A stretch of DNA of 64,000 bases from Dactylellina haptotyla (lineage: Eukaryota > Ascomycota > Orbiliomycetes > Orbiliales > Orbiliaceae): positions 1,240,001 through 1,304,000 of the forward strand of contig CM062380.1 of assembly GCA_031310005.1 (NCBI GenBank), given 5' to 3'. Under the pieces are notes generated by a model that did no database searches, was not told the DNA's origin, and worked only from the letters and a program-made list of their open reading frames with translations. Below are positions 1-12,700 of the stretch, in pieces (position 1 is the first letter of the stretch; every line of letters begins with the position of its first letter). Position numbers and translations under genes: made by a program.

Positions 1-748
<748 letters not shown>

Positions 749-2331
749 CGTGACGGGTGGGATGGGTTCCTCGAGAGCGAGCGAGGAGATGTCGAGGAGG
801 GCGATATCTCAGCTGGGGGAGTAGCAGATCAATAAATAGGCGGTCGTGATATGGTAATTAATACTATCATAAAAAGGGTTGACTGAGGTGATGGCGAGGC
901 GGGGACGCTTTGTTGGGGAAGCGGTACCAGCTGCTGCAGCTGTTGTGACGTCGTGTTGCGTGTGGTTCGATGTGGTGGCGGCGGTCAATTACAGCAACCG
1001 CCTAGGGGAAATACTGATACTAATACTACGAATACTAATAATGATGATGGCGACGATACCGATGCTAAGAGGACCGCTTCTACTGATAAGGATAATAGTA
1101 ATCTAGAAGAGAGAGCGAAAGGAAACGAGACGAGAGTGAGTGGAATCAATCAGCCCGGCGGGAGGAAAGGTGTCGTTGGTTTGGTTGGAGGGAGGAGAGG
1201 AGCGAAAGGTGGGGGAACCGCAGCTCAAAAGAAAAAAAAAGAGGGGCGCTAATCGCCCATTCCACTCCACTTTCTTCTCTGCACCTTTGCCAGCTTGCCA
1301 ATCGACACGGCCAACATGCACGCCAATACCGCCAGTCCGAGCGACTGTCGTGATACCTAACCGTTGTCCGTGAGAGTCTGTACGCCCGCCGTTGCTTTAA
1401 CCTTGCATGCCTTCTGCTGCGTGCGTCGTCGGTGCGGCAGCGAGACCAGCTCCAGCTCTCCGACCGAAATGCCCAACCTAAGCCTGATCTAGTGCGCTTC
1501 CCGGAGGAGTTCCCAAAAAGCTGCCCTCTAGCGTCGCACAGTTGACGGACAACAAGAGCTTAGAAATGCTGACCGCCGCTAAGAGGCCTTCGTTGCACTT
1601 TCTTTTGAATTAGGAAGAACGTGTCTAGAATATTAGCAACCCCAGCTTCGTGTAACTTTGTGACAACAACGCGGCGTTCGCTCACTTGCCTATCCCAGCC
1701 AAGACACAAGTCTGGTTACGAGACTAGAGACTTTCATAGTTTTCAACCATGTTGTAAACAGCGTTTATGACTTTAACGTAAACCGCTAAGCCGGGCAATT
1801 TTCGATTTAATAGAAAGAAAGAGCAATAAGTTGGTTACACAAGGGCTGTTTGCGCCGGCTGAGTGGTTAGGTACTTTGCATAACCTTCTAGAAGCGGCAT
1901 TTCTAGTAATTTTGTTACGAGAATGGAAGAATACGGTCAAAGCCTGCCTGAAAATCTAGTCTCATTAAGCTGTTTTCATTGACTAGTTCGCCTCGTAAAC
2001 CAGATGCCATCTTGTGCTTGCGAAGATCAGGTATCAATTTTAATGGCTACTACTCCGAAGTTTACGCTTACCGTTAGCACACCCGCTTTATGCCTTATTC
2101 AGTGGATCAATCGAAGGATAGCTACCGAATATCATCGCTTCTACGAGCTTCAGGAGTCTTCCTAAGAATCAAGCAGTGGTTTCTTTAAAACTATAAATAT
2201 CCTGGAGGTGGAAGGGGTGTACGTAAGTAGAAAGAATATAATCTGTGACAACCATTTTATAAAACTGCTCAAGCCCAGAGTATTTAAATCAATATCCCTT
2301 CGTTTAGCATTTATCATATCCAGCAGTCTAA
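749..2331. other. Divergent intergenic region between snf1 and the BTB gene
   Basis: No protein or RNA gene is supported here. The first 600 bases upstream of the snf1 start are purine-rich on the plus strand (pyrimidine-rich on the snf1 coding strand) with short A runs near 1228, as expected for a fungal 5' leader and promoter. The rest shows no recognisable element. Confidence 0.5.
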
Positions 2332-2987
2332 ATGACTTTCACGGCGTAGGTTGTCATGGACTATTTGATTCTTTACATTACTAACCGAACATATGTAGGC
2401 CCCTATACATCCCCGGCAATACCGATATCACCCTTCTTATCGGACCGGACGAAACCAGATTTGAAGCGAATTGCAATATTTTAGCGTCACAATCAAAGTT
2501 CTTCTCGACAGCATGCTATGATGAGAAGTTCAAAGAAGCGAAAGAAAAGGTTATAAAGCTGCCGGAGCTTCCTTTCCTTGATACCGTTGAAGTTCTCAAG
2601 TGGCTATATAGAGAAGATCCTCAGATAAAGGGCAACTTCATGGATTCCGGGCCCACTAATAGGATTCTGGAAATACTAAAGGTTGCGGACTATCTCCAAG
2701 TCAATGGCCTTATCAAAGACTATAGTCGTCTTCTAGAAAAAAAGCTTGGAGGCGTCCATCTGAAGAATGGCGAGCAGATCAACAACTGTGTTACCCTCAT
2801 TCATCGAATCTACGAAGCCGGGGGCTCTATTGGCGGGGACGAACTCCAAACATTCGTGAGAAATTTGATCAAAAATGGCAATAAATATCTCAACGTCAGT
2901 TATTTGCGTGGTGGATTTGCAGATATCGAACAGCCAAATGGCAGGTGTTTCAGGGATTTCGTCTATGCATTTTTATTGAATCTATAG
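2332..2987 (+). CDS. BTB/POZ domain protein
   Basis: A 14-nt first exon (2332-2345, ATG ACT TTC ACG GC) is joined over a 53-bp intron (2346-2398, donor GTAGGT, branch site TTACTAAC, acceptor TGTAG) to a second exon 2399-2987, giving 200 residues. The protein begins almost at once with a BTB fold: G-N-T-D-ITLLIGPDETRFEANCNILASQ is split over residues about 11-33, followed by SKFF and later LEILKVADYLQVNGL (about residues 94-108), the usual BTB helix that carries the adaptor surface. BTB proteins dimerise and often recruit cullin-3 ubiquitin ligase; no second domain is present, so partner and substrate are unknown. The downstream frame alone would lack the BTB core, so the upstream exon is needed. 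The tiny first exon is the least certain part. Confidence 0.72.
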
Positions 2988-4128
2988 TTTATGAAGTTAT
3001 GGTTTAATGTGTTAGTTTTGTAGTTTAAATCCTTAAAACTGCTGTTGGTTCGACGAAGAGGGCATATTTTCGAGTTGTCCTGCACGGTTAGATTCTCAGG
3101 AGCATCGAATCTGTTCTAGCTTGTAATTTGCCCTAGCTTACGATATATTTCTCAATTTTGGAATGGCTGGGGGCCAACTAGCCCCTAACGTGAGCTCGAC
3201 CTTTTGAATTTGTTATATAATTATGTGATGATATTTCTTATTTAATAGGTTCCTTCATGCTTCACCAGGCAAGGAGACTAGCGCGAGCTTCACCACAGCG
3301 CAACGCTTTCCATTAAGTGGAATAACTTGCGTTGTCGCGAAACCAAACGCTGCGCACGAAGAACTTATGTTCTTACTATAATTGTGAATAAAAGCAAAAG
3401 AGTAATACCATGTGGCATATTTATGTTTATATATGGTATTCACTCTTTGAGAATGTAATATGTTTGATCAATAATTCGAAAATTCTGTGGAAGAATCTGT
3501 ACCAAGTTTACTCTGTGCTATATTTAGGCTCTCGCGCGATCGCGGGGTATCTACGTAAAGCGAGTGTCAAAATGAGGTTATGAAAAAATCGACAAAACTT
3601 GGTATTATGATACTCCTCGCGCAAACGTTTATTTGACATGTGGACGTTTGCCGGAGATATTATTCTTATCGATCGGAGCGGCAAGCGGGGCTTGAGATTT
3701 AAATTTTTTCTTTCGTTTCTGCAGGCAGCTTAAGCCAGATTAATATTGGACCAGGTGGGCTATTGGGCAGGAGAGAATGCGGCACCGGGCTAGCCAATGG
3801 GATACGAAGCTATACGAGCCGGTGCATTACAGTAGTTACCTCTACACCGGAACATCTAGATGCATCTACACATGGCCAATATTGATATGCCGGGACTTCA
3901 ACGGCGGCCGTCAAGTCAATGTATTATTCAAAAGGACGCAATTGCGAGTATGCCTTACCCCGCTCGTGTGTAACCTCAACAATTATCTTTGCATGCATAC
4001 CAACGTGGCAGTAGTGGTGATAACTGCGGTTTCAATGCATCCGAGTGCATCAAATGATAGATACACAAACGCCACCCATATATACTTATGTACAACCGAT
4101 ACTCCCTAATCTAACTGGATATAAAGTA
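2988..4128. other. Intergenic region, AT-rich
   Basis: This 1.1-kb convergent spacer separates the BTB gene from the NDUFAF2 gene. Open frames here are short, overlap on both strands and carry no recognisable motif. I see no RNA gene or mobile element. Confidence 0.5.
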
Positions 4129-4881
4129 TCACCTCTCTGGGTCCCTCGGCCGCGGCGTCCACTCCCCCGGCTGGAACACCTCACTTGGCCCCGTCGGTCG
4201 TCCCTTCTCCCTCCGCTCCCTCTCCACCCTCAGCATCTCCTCCATCCCCTCCACTGTCGTCTCCTTCATCCCCTTCGTGTTCCCCTCTCCTTTACTGGCA
4301 GCAGATAGTAAGGTATCCGCGGCAACAGCAGCCCCGATCAAGCTGCCATCAGACGCCGCCGTCCTCGCCGCACTCCCCTCCAACCGTCTGATCTCCTCCT
4401 CTCCGGGCCTCTTCAAGTAACTTCCACCTTTCGCCCACCGCTCATCCGCCAGCCTAGCGCGTTCCTGCATCACCTTCTTGCGTATGATATCCCCTTCCAG
4501 CTCGTTAATCGTCGGCGGGTCGTCCCTCGTCGCTCTGAGCCATTGATGCCACTGTGCTGTAAATCCCAAACATACAAGGTCAACATTCCCACCCAATATA
4601 TTTATCCAATATATATTCCCAATTCCAGTGTAAATATACGTACGATCAACTTTAAACTCCTGATAATTCACAAAACTGTGCACCCCGCCCCGGAAATCCA
4701 TTATCCGCCGCGGCCGCGTCGCGACCAGCCGGTCCCGAAACTCCCAGAATGTATTCCCCTCTAGATCCATCCCGATGAAATACCGTTTGCGCCAGGGTAA
4801 CCGTAGCGATTTCCACCGGTAATACATCCGTCTGTACGGCGAGAGTCTCGCGAGTATGAAATCCGACGTTGGGGCCGACAT
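4129..4881 (-). CDS. Mitochondrial complex I assembly factor, NDUFAF2/B17.2L family
   Basis: Exons 4881-4644 and 4556-4129 with an 87-bp intron (4557-4643, donor GTACGT, acceptor TTTACAG). Splicing restores the family sequence V-D-P-Q-W-H-Q-W-L-R. Conserved blocks are YYRWKSLRLPWRKRYFIG and GNTFWEF near the N-terminus, RPRRIMDF, then PQWHQWLRATRDDPPTINEL. These define the NADH:ubiquinone oxidoreductase 17.2-kDa-like family, which helps complex I assembly in mitochondria. The C-terminus ends with FQPGEWTPRPRDPER after a longer, Ala/Glu-rich low-complexity linker. I chose the ATG at 4881 (MSAPTSDF) because the family starts close to the RWK block; an in-frame ATG at 5004 would add 41 residues. 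The intron has no stop and a length divisible by three, so retention would insert 29 residues without breaking the frame. Presence of this gene excludes yeasts that lack complex I. Confidence 0.85.
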   Translation of the reverse strand: MSAPTSDFILARLSPYRRMYYRWKSLRLPWRKRYFIGMDLEGNTFWEFRDRLVATRPRRIMDFRGGVHSFVNYQEFKVDRTYIYTGIGNIYWINILGGNVDLVCLGFTAQWHQWLRATRDDPPTINELEGDIIRKKVMQERARLADERWAKGGSYLKRPGEEEIRRLEGSAARTAASDGSLIGAAVAADTLLSAASKGEGNTKGMKETTVEGMEEMLRVERERREKGRPTGPSEVFQPGEWTPRPRDPER

Positions 4882-5611
4882 TGTATCCGCTGGCCCCTTA
4901 GTATCCCTTCTCGAAGGCGTAGGTCGGAGTGTATCGATGCCGGGGACGGAAGCTGCCGGGCGTCGTCGGTGATATTTGGCGGGAAAGAACCGGGTTGTGA
5001 TCAAAGACGCATGTTTTTTTTAGTTGCTTTCGCTTGTGAGTTTTGGGTCGATGGGGGAGGCAAAACGGTTAAAAAACCCTGGAACGCAAAACCGCGTTCG
5101 AGATATTCCGAACTGCGAGCGCTTTTGGATAGACGTCACATCCACTATCACTATCACTATCACTATCACGAAGCATATACATCTATCACAAAATCGCGTC
5201 ACTTGGCTTATTATTTTTATCAATAAAGTGCGGGGTGTACGTGAGTAGGTTGATAGGTTGATACGTGGTATCAAAATCAGAGATGAAAAGGAATCCATTA
5301 TCGTCTTATCCATCGCTTCAATTAAAGACATAGTAAAATAAAAATAAAAACCAATTTCAAATGAGAGAAAGAAGTAGCCAAATACGCCTGCCCGCCCGCC
5401 TTATCCGCCGTTTCCTTCAATTGTGTTTTCTTCCGATTTTTTTTAAAAAGAAAAAGAAATTCGTGGTGCGTCTTGTTTAAGAAAAGACCAAAGAATCCAA
5501 ATTCATTATTACCTCCTCTCATCGATTCTTACTTATTATAATATCTTGCTCTCAATGCTTGCGTTTCGGCCATAAGCTTACTTCGATCCCCTTCAATACG
5601 AAATCGACCTC
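4882..5611. other. Intergenic region with a short CTATCA repeat
   Basis: This spacer holds the NDUFAF2 promoter on its left side and the 3' region of the MARVEL gene on its right side. It contains a hexamer microsatellite (see separate entry) and A/T-rich tracts. No gene is supported. Confidence 0.5.
5145..5168. repeat. (CTATCA)4 microsatellite
   Basis: Four perfect copies of CTATCA in tandem lie about 260 bp upstream of the NDUFAF2 start. This is a simple repeat likely to vary in copy number between strains. Confidence 0.85.
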
Positions 5612-6353
5612 CTAGACGTGACTCCTGGACGAGGAAACGCCGCCTCTTCGGAAGCCGAGGAAGCTGAAAACCGTCGATACGACGTACGCCGCAAAGAGGA
5701 ACCACAGGAACGCAGTCAGCGCCTGGGCTTCGTGGCAGCGGGCGACCGCGTCCGGGTTTCCGTTGGTGATCGAGTTGCTCGCTACGTATGCCTGTTTTCC
5801 AAATAAAAATAAAAATTAGTAATCACGTCCCCTATTTTCCACGGAGGTATATGACATTTCCCAAGTAAAATGCAAGAAAATAAGCGCAAGGAGAACCCGG
5901 GTTTTTGTTTTGTGTTGGGGGGAGGAGCTTGTCATCCAGGAGAAGAAGGAGTTTGTAACGTACGATATTACCGCAGCTGTGGACGCCCAACCCGGCAGCC
6001 AATGCGGTGCCTGCGGCGAAGGTGAAGAGGGTGTTCAGGCCATCGAGAGCCAGCAGGATCTGAGCGTGTCCCGAGTCGGCGAAGACGGTGAATAGCGTGT
6101 AGAAGCCCGTGAGGAAGGAGAAGATGCTGGTGAAGAGGGCAAAGTTGACCTGTGACGGCGAGCCACCGACGACTTGCTGGGCGACGAGGGCGCCGGAGAG
6201 GGCGAGGGTGAGGATTGTGAGGAAGAACTAGCACATTCCAATTAAATTACCAGATTAGTACGTGTTCCCGCTGATTGGTATGCAGGGAGAGATAAGCAAG
6301 GGCGAATGCCATACCTGTCCGCCTCGGATCGCAGCGTCTGTGAAGTTGACCAT
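5612..6353 (-). CDS. MARVEL-domain membrane protein, Nce102/Fhn1-like
   Basis: Three exons, 6353-6315, 6227-5964 and 5791-5612, all joined in phase 0 over introns of 87 and 172 bp (donors GTATGG and GTACGT), give 160 residues. It starts MVNFTDAAIRGGQ and has about four membrane segments: FFLTILTLALSGALVA, VNFALFTSIFSFLTGFYTLF, a segment around LNTLFTFAAGTALAAGLG, and ALTAFLWFLFAAYVVSTVF. The loop GVHSCGN...SNSITNG and the R-C-H-E-A-Q-A-L-T-A-F pattern are typical of the fungal Nce102/Fhn1 family. These proteins sit in the plasma membrane at eisosomes and respond to sphingolipid state; early work linked Nce102 to non-classical export. Length matches the family (about 170). None of the three exons is recognisable in a single long frame, so an unspliced ORF search misses this gene. 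Confidence 0.85.
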
Positions 6354-7908
6354 GTTGACGGTAGCGATGATGTGTGTGCGTGTATGTGTGTGTGGTGGTG
6401 GTTGGTGGAGGTGAGGTTGGTTACTTGGGAGGGAGATGGGTTGTTGTTGGGTGGGCGTTGTCAGGGCGGATGGGGTCGGATAGCTTTCTTCCCGTAAGGC
6501 TGCAGAACAAGCACCTTCGATTTCGACGCCGGGCAAATACTACAAAATGTAGATAAAATAAAGGGCAGAAATAAGAATAGGTTATAAAAACACGCGGCGG
6601 GTGCGGAAGGGCCCAAACGACAGCGGCGAGAGTGATTGAGCTGGAATGAACAGCACGAGCAGGAAGTACTTTATTTTTTACAGGGCGGCAGGAAGCTTTA
6701 GTACTGTTGGGCCGGGTGGGTGCGGTGCTCTAACAGGAAACTGTAGCCTTCTTCCTGGTGTCTCTGGTACCGTCCGCGGTTTCTTGGAGGCTTCAACGAT
6801 GTCTCGATGCAGCGGGGTGGCAGGCAGGGTCTTCTACGCTCGACTGTGTACGGGAGGAGGTTGGTGTCTCGACTATTGTAGTGTCCTATCTATCTCTTCG
6901 ATCTCGAGACGGGTCGGGCAGCGGGTTCGTTTGAGGTTGAGTATATTCTGCTGAAGACAGAACGGATCCGGGCCCAGGCCTCGTTATTATACCCTCCTCC
7001 TCCTTCTCCGTCCACATTCTGATGACGCCCAGTCCATCAACAGAAATTTCTTCAGACCTTCTCCTCCGCACTAGAAGAATGCCCCCCCTGCTGCTCGCTC
7101 TCGCAAATGCCGCCCGGATGATGCGAGTGTGAGGATGTGCGCCTGCTGATACGGTAAACGACGACGGGTACAGAAATCGGGCCCCGAAAATTGGGCACAT
7201 CGTCATCCGATTCGCATCACCATAGCAAAAAGCAGGGAAGCCTGGCTCGTTGACAAGGTTTACGTCAGAGTGAGACCGCCCAATTGGCTGCCAAGGGCTA
7301 CATGCTGGGCAATCGCAGGAATGCTTTCACTCAGTTGTAGGGGTGCCTTCGAAGCGAACAATATCCTGGCTGGCGGAGTCCGAGTCCCGACCATACCGCT
7401 TCCGTCAGCCCTGCCTCAACGTCCGGTTCCCCGATTCTGAACATTCACCAGTTTGAGCCAAGACCAGAACCGTGGGAAGAGTGTCAGCTCTAGAAAAATG
7501 GTATCAACTATCGAAAGTGATACAAACGCTTGACAGGGTCGAGCACGATTGGAAAGTGTGTATCTGGTACTGCGATAAAAGGGCATTTCTCCACGCTCTG
7601 CGACGGACAGTTTGTCTCGCATGCCAAAGGATTCGAGACCCGCTAACGCAGACGGGCAGGAATGCATCCTACCACGATTTCCTGGTGCACGGCTAGGTGT
7701 TTTGGCTTGCCCCGGTTATCATGCATCTTTACGCTTTTGGCGGTAGACATCTATATCTATCTGGCTAAAATCTGTGAATAAGTAAATGTAAGTATGTGTG
7801 ACTTAGACATTCTCAGAATTCAATTCAACTATCGCTACAACGTCAACTCGGGAGTTGCCAGACATATCGCATCCACTTGCTCGATCCACTCTGGATTAAC
7901 ATCTCCAC
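6354..7908. other. Divergent promoter region with a CA/TG-rich tract
   Basis: The leader just upstream of the MARVEL gene start carries a TG-rich stretch (about 6370-6415), which reads as CA-rich on the coding strand. The remaining 1.5 kb shows only short overlapping frames on both strands with no protein-like conservation that I can recognise. Confidence 0.5.
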
Positions 7909-9384
7909 ATGACATGCACGTATTCGATCGCCCTCAGAATCCTCGCTATCGCCTGCACGGCTAGCCTCGCGACCGCCTTACCCAGTGCGGATACTATCAA
8001 TGCCAGAATTAGCAGTATTAGTATTAGTTCCGATCCAGATCTGACAGACAACACACTTTCCTCGCCAGGCACCCTCTCGCAGGCTAATATTCTCATCTCG
8101 TTCGTGGTTTTTCAACTATGCTTTCTCACCCAAAAGCCCGGCTCGCTTACATACATCGCCCGGCCGACGTGGTTTTGGCGGGTGAATCCTCTACTATGTC
8201 TTTACGAGACCATTGTCATTCTCTATTTCCTTCTTTTCCGACGGCGACCGGCTACCCAGTTTGTCAAGTCTGAATTCAGTCATATGGCGACAGCTTTGTT
8301 ATACGTTCGTCGCCTGCCACTTAAAACTGATATATACGCGGCTGAAAATATCGTGTGCCGTGTGACACCATACGAGCGTATCCCTAGCAGTATCGGGCTC
8401 TCTCTCAGTGAATATGAAAAACTCAACTCTCATAGTTCAAGGGCTACAGTTACGGATCTCGCCGGCCGGTTGTCCTTGTCTCGCTTTTCAGAAACAAAAC
8501 CAGATCTTCCGTGGCTCGTACCCTCCCCATCGTACAGTTGCTTCGAGACTAGGCTTGAATTATGGGCTGCCATACCCATGATTGCAATTTCAATCAAAGC
8601 TCTCTTCGTTCGCGGCGCTCCATTGTTTACCACTGTGTCGACAATCTATTTCACAAACTGGGCGCTACTTCTACTTTTACAAGGGCTGGGGAACTATAGG
8701 CATTTACCGCCTATAGTTGAGAAGGAAACTGAATTGCAAAGGTGTGACGAGGAGCATATCAGAATTTACGCGCGGGATATCGTACGGAATCTCTACAACA
8801 TCCAGCGCCGGTATACAGTTCCCCGTTTCGTTCGTTTACTTTGGTTCTGCATCGTTTTCGACTATCTCGCTGGTGCCCTTATAGAACCTTTCTCACAGAA
8901 CGATGGCTATGGGCTTTTTCTGGTAGTGTATTACCAGGAAATTTTATTGTTCGCAACTATCCTACCAATCGTAGGGTATCTAATCAATGTCGCACTGGAA
9001 TCAAGAAAATCCAACGGTTCCTCGTGGTTCCCCATCTGGATGGACTGGGGACTGCCTACATTCAACTCTGTTACAAAATTAACCTGGGAAGATCCGCGAG
9101 AGGTGTTCGGCCTGCCCTGGTTTTATCTAGTTGATATCCCTCTATTCCTACCGCGGATTTTAGCTGTGGTGCTAATCGGCTGGCTTAAACTAAACGAACT
9201 AGTAAACGTTGGATGGAATGGGTTGATGGGAATTTCTAGCTTTCTGGAGCTTTACACATATTTGATTTTATTCCTGATGATTAGTAACCTCTTCGCCAGT
9301 TCGGGTGCGCAGGGAGTTGTGGATTTGCTAGCTTTGGTCATGGTGATTATACCACTGGGGATTTATGCGAAGGAATGGGCTTGA
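7909..9384 (+). CDS. Multi-pass membrane protein of unknown function
   Basis: A single open frame of 491 residues with no intron signal that is needed. The first 24 residues (LRILAIACTASLATALPS) resemble a signal peptide. Hydrophobic segments follow at about 55-75, 92-112, 225-262, 315-336, 345-370, 405-430, 435-456 and 462-486, so roughly seven or eight membrane spans are likely. A hydrophilic segment at about 115-215 sits between the early and late spans. I recognise no family motif, transporter signature or catalytic residues. The gene lies 350 bp upstream of another unrecognised secreted protein on the same strand. It is probably a lineage-restricted fungal membrane protein; the coding call is secure because of length and hydrophobic pattern, the function is open. 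Confidence 0.75.
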   Translation: MTCTYSIALRILAIACTASLATALPSADTINARISSISISSDPDLTDNTLSSPGTLSQANILISFVVFQLCFLTQKPGSLTYIARPTWFWRVNPLLCLYETIVILYFLLFRRRPATQFVKSEFSHMATALLYVRRLPLKTDIYAAENIVCRVTPYERIPSSIGLSLSEYEKLNSHSSRATVTDLAGRLSLSRFSETKPDLPWLVPSPSYSCFETRLELWAAIPMIAISIKALFVRGAPLFTTVSTIYFTNWALLLLLQGLGNYRHLPPIVEKETELQRCDEEHIRIYARDIVRNLYNIQRRYTVPRFVRLLWFCIVFDYLAGALIEPFSQNDGYGLFLVVYYQEILLFATILPIVGYLINVALESRKSNGSSWFPIWMDWGLPTFNSVTKLTWEDPREVFGLPWFYLVDIPLFLPRILAVVLIGWLKLNELVNVGWNGLMGISSFLELYTYLILFLMISNLFASSGAQGVVDLLALVMVIIPLGIYAKEWA

Positions 9385-9737
9385 AGTTAGGGTAGTTGGA
9401 TTAGCCACCATATATTTGGATCAATAAATTTAGATATTTTGTATCGGTTTATTTGCCCTAGGACGAATCAAGATGCGAAAGTGAACAAAAGCATTTGTGC
9501 CTTAATTTTATTGTTCTCCAATTAGCTCGCCTTCACCGGCCTATAGTTTCCAGCCCAACTTGGTGCATGTAGAAAACGGCCTCAAAACGAAGCATACCCA
9601 TGTCCACATTAACATCTCGTGGTACTCCCGTGCACGGGAGCACGTAGCTGAAAATAAACAATCTTCCAGAATCAAGCCGAGTAGTTTGTGGTAAACCCAG
9701 GTGGCAGCTAAGAACTGCTGCGGTCATATCTGACGAT
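9385..9737. other. Short intergenic spacer between two plus-strand genes
   Basis: AT-rich sequence with no gene on the plus strand. A 139-codon open frame on the other strand spans this spacer and the first exon of the next gene; its translation has no recognisable feature. Confidence 0.5.
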
Positions 9738-12700
9738 ATGGCGAATCTAAAGGTTTCGACGAAATTATTACTATGCGGACTGCTCTCGGCCTCTCGCACG
9801 ACGGCGTATTTTTGGGGTGACATGGGTAGCTGGACTCCTGATGAACAATTCAACGACCCGTGGGTGCCGGACTGGCGTGGCTCGTCAATGGTCGATAGAT
9901 GTATTAGCACACAAATTGGAGATGATGGTGGCAAGGTATGAAACGTCGCCAAAAAACACCTAATTCCCCATCTAAATCATGACATATAAAGACCCCGATC
10001 ACATAGATACCTAACATACTAATTCTATATTCGTGGCGAGAAATAGCTCCAAGCCTTCGGAATAATAAATGGCGCCTACCAACCTACCAAACAACTTGGA
10101 ATGGCACAGAGGTTAACAGAAGGTCATAACGCCGAAGCCATGGTATTCTACACATCAACAGACTGCACGGCCCTCGGAACCGATCAGTTCATCGTTGTGA
10201 AATTCAAGCGCGACGTCCAAAGACGCGCGGGTGGAACAGAGCCCTTTCGCGGCGTGCAGTTCTACGACTTCAACACCATCCAGGGCCTCAACATGAACGA
10301 TTACAATAGTTTCCAAGAGATCAATTCGAAATCTTATGATTGGAGATGGGTGCAGCGGTCAGGTGTGCCGAATACATCGGGTAGAGCTGTAGTGTTCTCC
10401 GCATACGACGATGGGAGTTTTTCAACCGTGGCCTATATGTCCGTGAAAACGGCCGACACGGTGTCCGCCTTCCATATTTCTGGATATCTGGCGAAGAACG
10501 ACCCCAGGCCGGCGATTGGGAAGCTTCAGACTATGTTGAGGGAAGCGGTATTCGCACGTCCGCCTGCTACAGGAAACAGGGTTCAGCAATTGAATGGCGC
10601 TAACTCAGGGACGATCAGTCTTGGGAATGGGGGGAGTATCTCATTTCAAAAACAAAACCCTCAACCAGATACGCACTTGGCTGGGCAGGTTAACTATGGA
10701 CCTGATGGACCACCGATAAGGTGGAATCGGGGTAGGCTTCCGCAGGGGAGATCGGGTGGGAATGGTGGTAGCGATAACCTGTCCGCATCGTCGATTCAGG
10801 GACAGAGTCCAATTACAAACCCAAGTACAATTGCCAATCCGATTTCCAATCAGGTTTCGAATTCGGTTTCCATTCCCATTCCGAGCAGTATTCCAGGTTC
10901 TGGGTCGAATACAAGGAGTATTCCTTATATCATGAATTCAGGGAGCACTCAGAATCTGAACGCTAGACCATCGAATCTCGGACAAAGTCCAAATATGGTC
11001 ATTCGGCCTCCAAATCCTGGTCCAGGTCAATTTCCAAACATCTTTGCAGGCAGAAACCCAAGTCCGAGCACAAATACACCTCAAAGTCGTAGCCCTATAC
11101 TTAACCAAGGGCAGAATACTGGACCGAATATGAGCCAGCGTAACATGATGCAGGGGCAAAATCAACAAGGTCAACCGGTCCCACAGCTAATAACAAATCC
11201 GAACTACGGACCTGATAGAAAGATCCCAAAGGAGTTATTACTTCAGATGCAGCAACTTCGCCAGCAACAGAAGGACAACCGTGGGGTCTTGAGACCAGCA
11301 TACCTGGAAAATACAGCTACCGCGCAGCAGCCATCTACACAGCGCCAGCAGCGACCTCGCTCTGGTCGTCCTCCCACACCTCAACAATATTTCCCTAATC
11401 ACTATACTAATCCTCAAGCTATAAACGAAGTCGACATGGGATTGAATATAAATCCAATGAACCTGCCTAGACTACAAGGCAGGCCTAAAATACCACCAGT
11501 CGGTAGCCTAGGCTCCATCACGGTTATAAATGGTATACCACACTACCCTGGTAGTCCTAGTGGCAGTCCCAGCCAAGAGAATGGCGATAACACACAGATT
11601 CAGAATGAAAATGGGAGAATAGAAGAAGAGCCACCAGAAGAGCCTCGAATACCACCTATCGAATTCGAGTTCGAGTCAGGTAATATTCCAGAGGAAGGAC
11701 CCACGGGATTCTTCAATGATATGTTTGGGAAGAATTTGCCCTTCTTAGAACAGTCTGCGGAACAACCCAAGCTGAGCATCCCCACAACATTGGATCCTAT
11801 GGTAGAGGACTTGTACGGCGATCCTAGAGAGAATGAAGTAAACTTCCCAGTTAGAGGATGGCGCGGAGAGCCAACATCACCAACCCTCAGAGAACAGGAT
11901 GTATACGGTTCAGTGCCCGATCCCGATGTGCCAGAGGGTCTCAGTGAGCTCATAGCCACAGTGGAAGAGTTCCTATTGAACCCACCTGAATTGGAAGAAG
12001 AAAAGTCCGAGTATGATGATTCAAATCTTCTAGATGCTTTCATGTGGCCATCAACTTTGCCGCCTCCAGATTTACCGCCACTGGCGAGATACACACCTCC
12101 GCGCGCCGTTCCAGGTAAGTTAATAGACACACCTTTCAGATGTCTCAACTGGATGCTAAATACAAATGATATAGGCACCCTGCAAGAAATCACGACGGAA
12201 GAGCAAGAGCACTTCCCCGGCTTCTTTGATGAATCGATCATGCAAAACAAAATGGAAGAAGAATTTGACGGCGACCAACAAGAAGACCGCGTAGACATTT
12301 ACGACTTCGACAACATTCCGTCAAGACGCCTCACCCCTGATACTCAGCTCTTCCAAGACTGGCGGTACAACGGCGTACCCATTCTCGGTAACTTGCAAAC
12401 TTTACCGACCAGCTACCTCGATCCAAACTGGGACGCTATAGACACGGAAACCCGCAACCTAATCAATCAGATCACAGCCGACTGGAAATCGTTCTACCGC
12501 CAGAAATGGATGCTGGTCGTCGAACAAGCCGATAAAATCTCCCGCGAGGTGAAGGCTAGTTGGGACGACGTATACCCATTCCGCGCGCAGGCTGTCGCCC
12601 AGGTCCAAGCGATTCTAGCTGATGTTGAGAGAAGCGGCGAGCTAAACCAGCCGAAGAAGCAGGCGAGACTCCTAAAGGATCTGGAGAGGATTCGGGACGA

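Noticed and set aside
9533-9952. 139-codon minus-strand frame opposite the first exon of the secreted protein
   Set aside because: No recognisable feature; the plus-strand exon has a signal peptide and splices cleanly in phase to the next exon.
11600-12298. 232-codon minus-strand frame within the 1001-residue protein gene
   Set aside because: Composition is the reverse of a Pro/Glu-rich region; no start context or motif supports it.
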